From the NCBI GenBank assembly GCA_910579545.1, contig CAJTVI010000047.1:1-21821 (forward strand): a DNA stretch of 21,821 nucleotides, read 5' to 3'. This document shows, piece by piece, positions 8,418-14,773 of the stretch. Position numbers and translations under genes: made by a program. The notes under the pieces are model-generated. The model had not been told where the DNA came from, did not search any database, and saw nothing but the letters and a program-made list of their open reading frames with translations. Origin of the DNA: an uncultured Oscillospiraceae bacterium (GTDB taxonomy: Bacteria; Bacillota; Clostridia; Oscillospirales; Ruminococcaceae). Each line of letters opens with the position of its first letter. Within the stretch, counting starts at the first letter, position 1.

Positions 8418-9857
8418 ATGCAGTCTGTTTTGAGCGACAAGCCCCACGAGGAGTGCGGGGTGTTTGGCATCTACCGGCGGGACGAAAGCCAGGACGTGGT
8501 GGCGTCCACCTATTATGGGCTGTACGCCTTGCAGCACCGCGGGCAGGAGAGCTGCGGCATGGCGGTGAACGACGACGGCCTGATCACCAAGCGGCGGGAT
8601 CTGGGGCTGGTAAACGAGGTGTTTACCCGGCAGGTGCTCAGCGGCATGCCCCGGGGCAACATGTGCATCGGGCATGTGCGGTACGCCACCACCGGTACCC
8701 CGGTGCGGGCCAACGCCCAGCCCTTTGTGATCCGGCATATCAAGGGCAACATGGCCCTGGCCCACAACGGCAACCTGACCAACTCGGCCGAGCTGCGCCG
8801 GGAGTACGAGCTGGCGGGCGGCATCTTCCATTCCACCAGCGATACCGAGGTGATCGCCTACGCCATCACCCGCGAGCGGCTTACCGCCCCCTCGATCGAG
8901 GCGGCGGTGGAGCGCGCGATGGACAGGCTCTCGGGCGCTTACAGCCTGGTGGTGATGAGCGCCCAAAAGCTGATCGCGGCCCGGGACCCCCACGGCTTCC
9001 ACCCCCTGTGCATCGGCAAGCTCGGGGACAGCGACGTGATCGCCAGCGAAAGCTGCGCCATTGCGGCGGCCGGCGGCCGGTTCGTGCGGGACCTCGACCC
9101 GGGCGAGGTAGTGGTGTTTGACCACAACGGCTGCCGCAGCCTGCGCAGCCACTGCGGCGTCTGCCCCAGCGGCATGTGCGTGTTTGAGTATGTCTACTTT
9201 GCCCGGCCGGACTCGGTGTTGGACGGCGCCTCGGTACACCGGGCCCGGCGCAACGCCGGGGCCCTGCTGGCAAAGGAGCACCCCATCCAGGCGGATGTGG
9301 TCATCGGCGTGCCGGATTCCGGGCTGGACGCGGCGCTGGGCTATTCCCAGGCCAGCGGCATCCCCTATGGCATCGGGCTGCTCAAAAACAAGTATATCGG
9401 CCGCACTTTTATACAGCCGGACCAGAAGCTGCGGGAGAACACGGTGCGCATCAAGCTCAACCCCATTGCCGACACGGTGGCCGGCAAGCGGGTGGTGCTG
9501 GTGGACGATTCCATCGTGCGGGGCACCACCTCCCGCCAGATCGTGCAGCTGCTGCGGGAGGCGGGGGCCAAAGAGGTGCATTTCCTCTCCTCGGCGCCCA
9601 TGTTCCTCTACCCCTGCTATTTCGGCACCGACATCGACAGCCGCGACAAGCTGATCGCGGCCAACCACACCATCCCCGAGATGGAAAAGATCCTGGGGGT
9701 GGAGAGCCTTGGCTTCTTGAGCGTCGAGGGGGTCAAACAGATCGCCGAGGGCTGCCGGCTGAACTTCTGCACCGGCTGCTTCTCGGGCGAGTACCCGGTA
9801 CCGCCGCCCGCCGAGACCCAGAAGAGCCGGTTTGAGAAAAAGCTCTCGGAGAGCTGA
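8418..9857 (+). CDS. purF: PurF, amidophosphoribosyltransferase (Fe-S type)
   Basis: PurF makes phosphoribosylamine from PRPP and glutamine, the committed step. The 479-aa length fits the Bacillus-type enzyme. A 12-residue propeptide (ending PHEE) precedes the nucleophile C13 in CGVFGIY, so N-terminal processing is expected. The glutaminase part has GHVRYATTG and HNGNLTN. The PRPP motif VVLVDDSIVRGTT is at 359-371. Cysteines in CVFEYVYFARPDS, LYPCYFGTD and the pair C451/C454 in NFCTGCF fit the [4Fe-4S] ligand set of the oxygen-sensitive type. ATG follows GAGGAGAG. It stands after a 526-bp structured gap, so it may have its own leader control. Confidence 0.96.
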   Translation: MQSVLSDKPHEECGVFGIYRRDESQDVVASTYYGLYALQHRGQESCGMAVNDDGLITKRRDLGLVNEVFTRQVLSGMPRGNMCIGHVRYATTGTPVRANAQPFVIRHIKGNMALAHNGNLTNSAELRREYELAGGIFHSTSDTEVIAYAITRERLTAPSIEAAVERAMDRLSGAYSLVVMSAQKLIAARDPHGFHPLCIGKLGDSDVIASESCAIAAAGGRFVRDLDPGEVVVFDHNGCRSLRSHCGVCPSGMCVFEYVYFARPDSVLDGASVHRARRNAGALLAKEHPIQADVVIGVPDSGLDAALGYSQASGIPYGIGLLKNKYIGRTFIQPDQKLRENTVRIKLNPIADTVAGKRVVLVDDSIVRGTTSRQIVQLLREAGAKEVHFLSSAPMFLYPCYFGTDIDSRDKLIAANHTIPEMEKILGVESLGFLSVEGVKQIAEGCRLNFCTGCFSGEYPVPPPAETQKSRFEKKLSES

Positions 9858-9944
9858 GGGCGGGGGCTCCTGCGCTTGGCCGGAGGACGAACCGGCAGCC
9901 GTACCCCCGGCATAAAAATCAAAAACAAGGAGGGCAATGCCGCC

Positions 9945-10985
9945 ATGGAAAAGAGTTTTTCGGCCAGCTACGCCGCCGCCGGTGTGGACATCACCGCCGG
10001 CTACCGCGCGGTGGAGCTGATGAAACAGCATGTGGCCCGCACCATCACCCCCGGCGTACTGGGGGGGCTGGGCGGTTTTGGCGGGCTGTTTGAGCTGGAC
10101 TGCACCGACATGCCCCACCCGGTGCTGGTGTCCGGCACCGACGGGGTGGGCACCAAGCTCAAGATCGCCTTTGCCATGGACAAGCACGACACGGTGGGCA
10201 TCGACGGCGTGGCCATGTGCGTCAACGACGTGATCTGCGCCGGGGCAAAGCCGCTGATCTTTTTGGATTACATCGCCTGCGGCAAAAACCTGCCGGAGCG
10301 GATCGCGGCGCTGGTGGCCGGTGTGGCCGAGGGCTGCGTGCAGGCGGGCTGCGCCCTTGTGGGGGGCGAAACCGCCGAGATGCCCGGCTTTTACCCCGAG
10401 GACGAGTACGACCTGGCCGGCTTTACGGTGGGCGCGGTGGACAAGAGCCGCATCCTGGACAATTCCGGCATGGCCCCGGGCGACGCGGTGATCGCCCTGC
10501 CCTCGAGCGGGCTGCATTCCAACGGGTTTTCGCTGGTGCGGCGGGCCTTTGGCATCGACGAGCATCCCGAGGTGCTGCGCCGGCAGGAGGCCGAGCTGGG
10601 CTGCACCCTGGGCGAGGCGCTGCTGACCCCCACCAAGATTTACGTCAAGCCGGTGCTGGCGGTGCTGAAGGAGATCCCGGTCAAGGGCATCTCGCACATT
10701 ACCGGCGGCGGGTTTTACGAGAACATCCCCCGCTGCCTTAAGCCGGGCTGCGCGGCGAAGATCGAAAAGGGCGCCCTGCGCACCCCGCCCATCTTCCGGC
10801 TCTTGCAGGCGGCGGGCGGCATCCCGGAGCGGGACATGTTCAACACCTACAACATGGGAACCGGCATGGTGCTGGTGACCGCGCCCGAGCATGCCGGCCG
10901 GGCGGTGGAAATTTTGCGGGCCTGCGGCGAGGAGGCCTGGATCATGGGCGAGATCGTGCCCGGCGAGGGGGTCATCTTGTGCTGA
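9945..10985 (+). CDS. purM: PurM, AIR synthetase
   Basis: PurM closes the imidazole ring, FGAM to AIR, with ATP. The 346-aa length is typical. The N-terminal YAAAGVDITAGYRAVELMK, GTDGVGTK (residues 64-71) and VGGETAEMPGFY (from 139) are family hallmarks. The open frame extends upstream to 9876, but ATG at 9945 is preferred: AAGGAGGG lies 10 bp upstream and the protein then starts at the family's usual place. An out-of-frame ATG at 9937 is ignored. The gap after purF is 87 bp with only a weak GCCGG/CCGGC hairpin. The 3' end overlaps the annotated purN start. Confidence 0.95.
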   Translation: MEKSFSASYAAAGVDITAGYRAVELMKQHVARTITPGVLGGLGGFGGLFELDCTDMPHPVLVSGTDGVGTKLKIAFAMDKHDTVGIDGVAMCVNDVICAGAKPLIFLDYIACGKNLPERIAALVAGVAEGCVQAGCALVGGETAEMPGFYPEDEYDLAGFTVGAVDKSRILDNSGMAPGDAVIALPSSGLHSNGFSLVRRAFGIDEHPEVLRRQEAELGCTLGEALLTPTKIYVKPVLAVLKEIPVKGISHITGGGFYENIPRCLKPGCAAKIEKGALRTPPIFRLLQAAGGIPERDMFNTYNMGTGMVLVTAPEHAGRAVEILRACGEEAWIMGEIVPGEGVILC

Positions 10986-11674
10986 GAAGCGGACAGGGGT
11001 CGGTCAAGACCCAGGCGGGCGAGACCGGGCAGGAGCTGTTGGAGACCGTCCAGAACCGGGCGGCAAACCGGTGCCGTGTGGCGGTGCTGGTATCGGGCGG
11101 GGGCACCAACCTGCAGGCGGTGCTGGACGCGGCCCGGGCCGGCGGCATCCCGCACGGCGAGATCGCGCTGGTGGTGTCCAGCCGGCCGGGGGTCAAGGCG
11201 CTCGAGCGCGCGGCGGCCTTTGGCGTCGAGGCGGTGGTGCTGGAGCGCAGCAGGTACGAAACGGCCGAAAAGTTCGACGCGGCCCTTTTGCGGCTTTTAA
11301 AAAAGCACGGCATCGAACTGGTGGTGCTGGCGGGCTTTTTGTGCATCCTGGGCAAAAAGGTGGTAAAGGCCTATCCCAACCGGATGCTGAACGTGCATCC
11401 CAGCCTGATCCCCAGCTTTTGCGGCGAGGGGATGTACGGGCTCAAGGTGCACGAGGCGGCGCTGGCGCGGGGCGTCAAGGTGACCGGGGCCACCGTGCAT
11501 TATGTAAACGAGGTGTGCGACGGCGGCGAAATTTTGCTGCAAAAGGCGGTGGAGGTGCGCGCCGGCGATACCCCCGAAATGCTCCAGCAGCGCGTGATGG
11601 AGCGCGCCGAGTGGCTGCTGCTGCCCCGCGCCGTCGAGATCGTGGCCGCCCGCATCGCCGCCGGGCGGGGGTAA
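10979..11674 (+). CDS. purN: PurN, GAR transformylase
   Basis: PurN formylates GAR using 10-formyl-THF. Core motifs are RVAVLVSGGGTNLQA, NVHPSLIPSF with N138 and H140, and VNEVCDGGEIL with D181, the Asn-His-Asp catalytic set. The chosen GTG start overlaps the end of purM by 7 nt and has GAGGGGG about 7 bp upstream, so translation is probably coupled. This gives about 33 extra N-terminal residues compared with ordinary PurN. An in-frame GTG at 11078 would begin exactly at the core domain but has a poor ribosome site. The downstream repeat R2 begins practically at the stop codon. Confidence 0.92.
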   Translation: MLRSGQGSVKTQAGETGQELLETVQNRAANRCRVAVLVSGGGTNLQAVLDAARAGGIPHGEIALVVSSRPGVKALERAAAFGVEAVVLERSRYETAEKFDAALLRLLKKHGIELVVLAGFLCILGKKVVKAYPNRMLNVHPSLIPSFCGEGMYGLKVHEAALARGVKVTGATVHYVNEVCDGGEILLQKAVEVRAGDTPEMLQQRVMERAEWLLLPRAVEIVAARIAAGRG

Positions 11675-11785
11675 GGTTTTGGGCTGATCTGGGCCGATCT
11701 GGGCCGATCTGGGGGATCACATCCCCCAGACCCCCTTTACGCCGCACGAAATTTCGTGCGGCAGGGGAATGAAAATGGGCAAAGC
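11675..11785 (+). repeat. Structured intergenic repeat R2 (two hairpins)
   Basis: R2 begins immediately after the purN stop with GGTTTTGGGC. The 10-bp unit GGGCYGATCT occurs three times in tandem (11681-11710). The first hairpin is TCTGGGGGAT (11708-11717) with ATCCCCCAGA (11721-11730). The second is a perfect 22-bp palindrome at 11741-11762 (half-site GCCGCACGAAA). The tail GAATGAAAATGGGCAAAGCA is identical to that of R5. Confidence 0.85.
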
Positions 11786-11859
11786 AAATGTGTCGCCGGA
11801 CGCTGCCGACACAGGGGCGGGGGCGCTGCCGCAAAGCCTGTGCGCCGCCGGACGCTGCC

Positions 11860-11921
11860 GACACAGGGGACGGTTCTTTAGTCGTTCGCCCTGCTGCCGA
11901 CGAAAGAACCGTCCCCGTGTC
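11860..11921 (+). repeat. REP-like hairpin 1
   Basis: GACACAGGGGACGGTTCTTT (11860-11879) pairs with the complementary arm at 11903-11921, 19 bp with one bulged A. The loop is about 23 nt. The GACACAGGGGACGG string with the AAAGAACCGTCCCC partner is a widely scattered palindromic type in Firmicutes genomes, which I associate with REP sequences mobilised by Y1/RAYT transposases. That link is from memory and no such transposase is in the window. A shorter related string, GCCGACACAGGGGCGGG, lies at 11805-11822. Confidence 0.65.
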
Positions 11922-11971
11922 GTCCGCTGCGTACATGAAAGCCACGAGCGGCCGCCGCATTTTCCAAGCCC

Positions 11972-12196
11972 TGCCGAATACGGCCGTATCCGGCGGTGCC
12001 TGTATAGCGAGCGAACAGCGAGCATGAAAATATGAGATTACGGAGTTTCGCCAAAGAGCCCCCGACACCTGCCATCAGCTGAGAAGCGTAAGCATCCCCG
12101 TAAAGGGTGCGAACCATGGCGCGAAACGGAGTGACATCGGCTCCGTTTAGGGGGTCCGGGGGGAATCGGAACCCCCCGGCGTTCTTTTGCTACTTT
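11972..12196 (+). repeat. 225-bp structured repeat, copy A (candidate RNA)
   Basis: This aligns without gaps to 21509-21733 at an offset of 9537, with about twenty mismatches. The region TGTATAGCGAGCGAACAGCG through GATTACGGAG is unchanged. Eight of the mismatches are two sets of four that keep a stem: TTTCGC (12046-12051) with GCGAAA (12121-12126) here, CGGAGC with GCTCCG in copy B. An outer stem ACGGAG (12040-12045) with CTCCGT (12141-12146) encloses it, and an inner hairpin GCATCCC..GGGTGC lies at about 12092-12110. No credible ORF explains it. It lies between purN and the IMP cyclohydrolase gene. It is a candidate structured RNA or the body of a non-autonomous element. Confidence 0.75.
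12156..12188 (+). terminator. G+C hairpin with T-rich tail, possible terminator
   Basis: CCGGGGGG (12156-12163) pairs with CCCCCCGG (12172-12179) around AATCGGAA and is followed by CGTTCTTTT. This is the 3' end of the 225-bp repeat. It has the form of a rho-independent terminator, although the T run is interrupted. If active it would cut off the downstream purine genes unless they have a promoter of their own. Confidence 0.45.
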
Positions 12197-12218
12197 TTCT
12201 TGATGCCAAGAAAAGTAG
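12190..12218 (+). repeat. A/T-rich hairpin ending the 225-bp repeat
   Basis: CTACTTTTTCTTG (12190-12202) pairs with CAAGAAAAGTAG (12207-12218) around ATGC, with one bulged T. In the other copy only the 5' arm remains (21728-21737), because IS30-like sequence takes over there. The hairpin follows the G+C hairpin at once, as a two-hairpin end. Confidence 0.6.
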
Positions 12219-12334
12219 ATATAACGTTATTTTTACGCAAAACCTTGCGGCGCGCGGCGGGGTTTGCCGCGATTGAGACAGGCAGGTGCTCCGCCAGCCG
12301 TTGCTGAAAAGATAGTGCTTCGCCAATCGCTGCC
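12219..12334. other. Remaining gap sequence, no gene seen
   Basis: This piece has an A/T-rich start (ATATAACGTTATTTTTACGC), then GCGG/CCGC pairings. It shows no gene, no tRNA and no convincing promoter. The purO-type gene must be read by transcription from upstream or from a promoter I cannot see. Confidence 0.4.
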
Positions 12335-12404
12335 GACACAGGGGACGGTTCTTTAGTCGTTCGCTTCACTGCCGACGAAAGTGATCTCAAACTGGCCCCG
12401 TGTC
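12335..12404 (+). repeat. REP-like hairpin 2, diverged 3' half
   Basis: The 5' half from 12329, including GACACAGGGGACGGTTCTTT, is the same as in hairpin 1 (from 11854). The 3' half differs: the usual AAAGAACCGTCCCC is replaced by AAAGTGATCTCAAACTGGCC, leaving only GACACAGGGG (12335-12344) to pair with CCCCGTGTC (12396-12404). It ends 61 bp before the IMP cyclohydrolase start. It looks like a hybrid or decayed REP copy. Confidence 0.55.
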
Positions 12405-12464
12405 GTCCGCTGCGCCCATACCATTCGCAGCACACACATCACCAATCACAGGAGGACTACTGCC

Positions 12465-13181
12465 ATGCAGAACGCGGATCTTTACTCCCTGCTCAAAGCA
12501 AACCCCTACCCCGGCCGGGGCATCCTGCTGGGCCGCTCGCCGGACGGCGGGCAGGCCGTGATCGCCTATTTCATCATGGGCCGCAGCGAAAACAGCCGCA
12601 ACCGAGTGTTTGAAAAAACCGCGGACGGCATTTGTACCCGCGCCTTTGATGAATCCAAGCTCACCGACCCCAGCCTGATCATCTACCACCCGGTGCGCAC
12701 CCTGGACAGCGGGCTTGTGATCGTGACCAACGGCGACCAGACCGATACCATCAAGGAGTACCTCGAGCAGGGCAAATGCTACCGCCACGCCCTGCTCTCC
12801 CGCACCTTTGAGCCGGACGCACCGAACTATACCCCCCGCATCTCGGGGGTGGTCAAGCCGGACGGGAGCTATAACCTCTCGATCCTCAAGAGCCTGGACG
12901 GCGACCCCGATTGCTGCTGCCGGTATTTTTATGAGTATGACGCGCCCAAGGCCGGGGTGGGGCATCTGATCCACACCTATCAGGGGGATGGCAGCCCCCT
13001 GCCCTCCTTTGAGGGGGAGCCGGTGCGGGTGGCGCTGGCCGCGCCGGACCCGGAGACCCTGGCGGCCGCGCTGTGGGAGAGCCTGGATGCGGACAACAAG
13101 ATCTCGCTGTTCGTGCAGTACCGCGACCTTGCGACCGGGCAGGCCAAAACCGTACTTTGCAACAAGCACAAGGAGGGCTGA
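12465..13181 (+). CDS. purO: PurO-type IMP cyclohydrolase
   Basis: This 238-aa protein resembles the IMP cyclohydrolase family first known from archaea (PurO; Pfam IMP_cyclohyd), which closes FAICAR to IMP and is unrelated to the PurH N-terminal domain. The N-terminal NPYPGRGILLGRSPDG and AYFIMGRSENSRNRVF segments are the recognisable part. The start is ATG at 12465, 8 bp after GGAGGA; the frame is open further upstream, but that part runs through repeat sequence. The stop is 3 bp from the next start, a tight pair with the AICAR transformylase, so together the two replace bifunctional PurH. Assignment rests on remembered family features plus the context. Confidence 0.85.
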   Translation: MQNADLYSLLKANPYPGRGILLGRSPDGGQAVIAYFIMGRSENSRNRVFEKTADGICTRAFDESKLTDPSLIIYHPVRTLDSGLVIVTNGDQTDTIKEYLEQGKCYRHALLSRTFEPDAPNYTPRISGVVKPDGSYNLSILKSLDGDPDCCCRYFYEYDAPKAGVGHLIHTYQGDGSPLPSFEGEPVRVALAAPDPETLAAALWESLDADNKISLFVQYRDLATGQAKTVLCNKHKEG

Positions 13182-13184
13182 AGG

Positions 13185-14363
13185 ATGAAGGAACTGGAAC
13201 TGAAATACGGCTGCAACCCCAACCAGAAGCCCGCACGGGTGTTTATGGAAGCGGGCGAGCTGCCCATCACGGTGGAGAACGGGCGGCCGGGCTATATCAA
13301 CCTGCTGGACGCGCTCAACTCCTGGCAGCTGGTGCGGGAGGCAAAGGCGGCGCTGGGCCTGCCGGCGGCGGCCTCCTTTAAGCATGTAAGCCCGGCCGGG
13401 GCGGCGCTGGGCCTGCCGCTAAACGACGTGCTGCGGCAGATGTACCACATCCCGGCCGGGATGGAGCTGAGCCCGCTGGCCTGCGCCTATGCCCGGGCGC
13501 GGGGGGCGGACCGGATGTCCAGCTTTGGGGACTGGATCGCCCTTTCGGACAAATGCGATGAGGCCACCGCCCGGGTGATCCAGCACGAGGTGTCGGACGG
13601 GATCATCGCGCCGGGCTACGAGCCGGCGGCGCTGGAAATTTTAAAGGGCAAAAAGAAGGGCAATTACAACATCGTGTCCATCGACCCGGCCTATGAGCCC
13701 GCGCCGGTGGAGCACAAGCAGGTGTTTGGCGTGACCTTTGAGCAGGGACGCAACGACCTTGCCATCACGGCCGACACGATGCTCACGAACCTTGTCACCG
13801 ACAACAAGGCCCTGACCGAGGCCCAAAAGCGGGACCTGGTTTTGAGCCTGATCACCCTCAAGTACACCCAGAGCAACAGCGTGTGCTATGTGCAGGACGG
13901 CCAGACCATCGGGGTGGGGGCCGGCCAGCAGAGCCGCATCCACTGCACCCGCCTGGCGGGGAACAAGGCGGATTTCTGGCAGCTGCGCCATCATCCCAAG
14001 GTGCTGGGGCTGCCCTTCCGCCCGGACGCGGCGCGGCCGAACCTGGACAACGCCATCGACGTGTATCTGGGCGAGACGCCTGAGGACGTGATCGGGGATG
14101 AGGTGTGGGCCGGGACCTTTACCCGGCAGCCCGAACCGCTCACCGCCGCGGAAAAGCGGGCCTGGCTGGATCAGGTGACCGGGGTGGCCCTGGGCAGCGA
14201 CGCCTTCTTCCCGTTCGGCGACAACATCGAGCGGGCCCGCCGCTCGGGCGTGACCGCCATCGTGCAGCCGGGCGGCTCGATCCGGGACGCGCAGGTCATC
14301 GAGACCTGCAACAGGTACGGCATCGCCATGGCCTTCTGCGGGCTGCGGCTGTTCCATCACTGA
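13185..14363 (+). CDS. purH: AICAR transformylase, stand-alone PurH C-terminal domain
   Basis: This 392-aa protein matches only the AICAR formyltransferase part of PurH; the roughly 200-aa cyclohydrolase domain is absent. It transfers formyl from 10-formyl-THF to AICAR. K66-H67 in SFKHVSPAG is the catalytic Lys-His pair. Other conserved parts are RMSSFGDWIALS, LKYTQSNSVCYVQDGQTIGVGAGQQSR (quoted in pieces: LKYTQSNSV, IGVGAGQQSR), SDAFFPFGDNI and AIVQPGGSIRD. ATG follows AAGGAGGG and AAGG. The gene is the second of a 3-bp-spaced pair with the PurO-type gene. Two stop codons, TGA and TAA, are adjacent at the end. Repeat R3 starts 7 bp after the first stop. Confidence 0.93.
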   Translation: MKELELKYGCNPNQKPARVFMEAGELPITVENGRPGYINLLDALNSWQLVREAKAALGLPAAASFKHVSPAGAALGLPLNDVLRQMYHIPAGMELSPLACAYARARGADRMSSFGDWIALSDKCDEATARVIQHEVSDGIIAPGYEPAALEILKGKKKGNYNIVSIDPAYEPAPVEHKQVFGVTFEQGRNDLAITADTMLTNLVTDNKALTEAQKRDLVLSLITLKYTQSNSVCYVQDGQTIGVGAGQQSRIHCTRLAGNKADFWQLRHHPKVLGLPFRPDAARPNLDNAIDVYLGETPEDVIGDEVWAGTFTRQPEPLTAAEKRAWLDQVTGVALGSDAFFPFGDNIERARRSGVTAIVQPGGSIRDAQVIETCNRYGIAMAFCGLRLFHH

Positions 14364-14369
14364 TAAGGC

Positions 14370-14550
14370 GGGGAACGTTTGGGCCAATCTGGGGGGCTTG
14401 CCCCACCAGCAAATGCCCTGCATTTGCTGGATGCGATGTTTCTGGATTTTTTGCCCTTGGCAAACTGTTTGGCAAAAAATGCGAAACATCGGACCAGACC
14501 CCCAATACAGCCGGACAAAAAAATATTTGTCCGGCGAAAAAATGGGATAA
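14370..14550 (+). repeat. Structured intergenic repeat R3 with 102-bp branched insert
   Basis: The left edge GGGGAACGTTTGGGCCAATC matches R1 and R4. In place of a simple TCTGG...CCAGA hairpin it carries a 102-bp block (14402-14503) identical to 21236-21337. The block folds as CCAGCAAATG/CATTTGCTGG (14406-14415, 14421-14430) and CGATGTTTC/GAAACATCG (14434-14442, 14483-14491), with ATTTTTTGCC/GGCAAAAAAT (14446-14455, 14471-14480) stacked inside. The second hairpin is GCCGGACAAA (14510-14519) with TTTGTCCGGC (14526-14535), a compensated variant of the R1/R2/R5 hairpin. Confidence 0.85.
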
Positions 14551-14654
14551 AGGGGCAGCGCAAAGCGGGAAAATGGGGAAGCGAAGGGCCTGCAAAACAC
14601 CGGGAATCCGCTGAACCCGGCATTCCCCGTGCGGCCATTCAGCCTGCGCCATAC

Positions 14655-14742
14655 CCCAAATATGGGCCGGACAAATTGTTTTGTCCGGCGAAATGGGGTC
14701 TGGGGCCATTGGCCCCAGATCGGCCTTAAAACGTTCCCCGTA
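14655..14742 (-). repeat. Structured intergenic repeat R4, inverted
   Basis: Read on the - strand this has the family order: GGGGAACGTTTT, GGCCGATCTGG, a TCTGGGGCCA/TGGCCCCAGA hairpin (14699-14719), AGACCCC, then a GCCGGACAAA/TTTGTCCGGC hairpin (14666-14675, 14680-14689). R3 and R4 face each other, so 14370-14742 is a composite with inverted ends. The centre, about 14551-14654, holds a GGGAAT/ATTCCC hairpin near 14602-14627 and no gene. R4 ends 31 bp before purD, and AAGGAG for purD lies in between. Confidence 0.8.
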
Positions 14743-14773
14743 CGATGAGCACAAATAAAAAGGAGAAAGCTGC

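Noticed and set aside
8376..10892. Long - strand frame (838 codons) opposite purF and purM
   Set aside because: Antisense shadow; the His/Gly/Gln-rich translation has no domain, and purF and purM are certain.
12200..12225. TTGATG with TATAAC as a promoter for the PurO-type gene
   Set aside because: The spacer is only 14 bp and both hexamers lie in or next to the A/T-rich hairpin.
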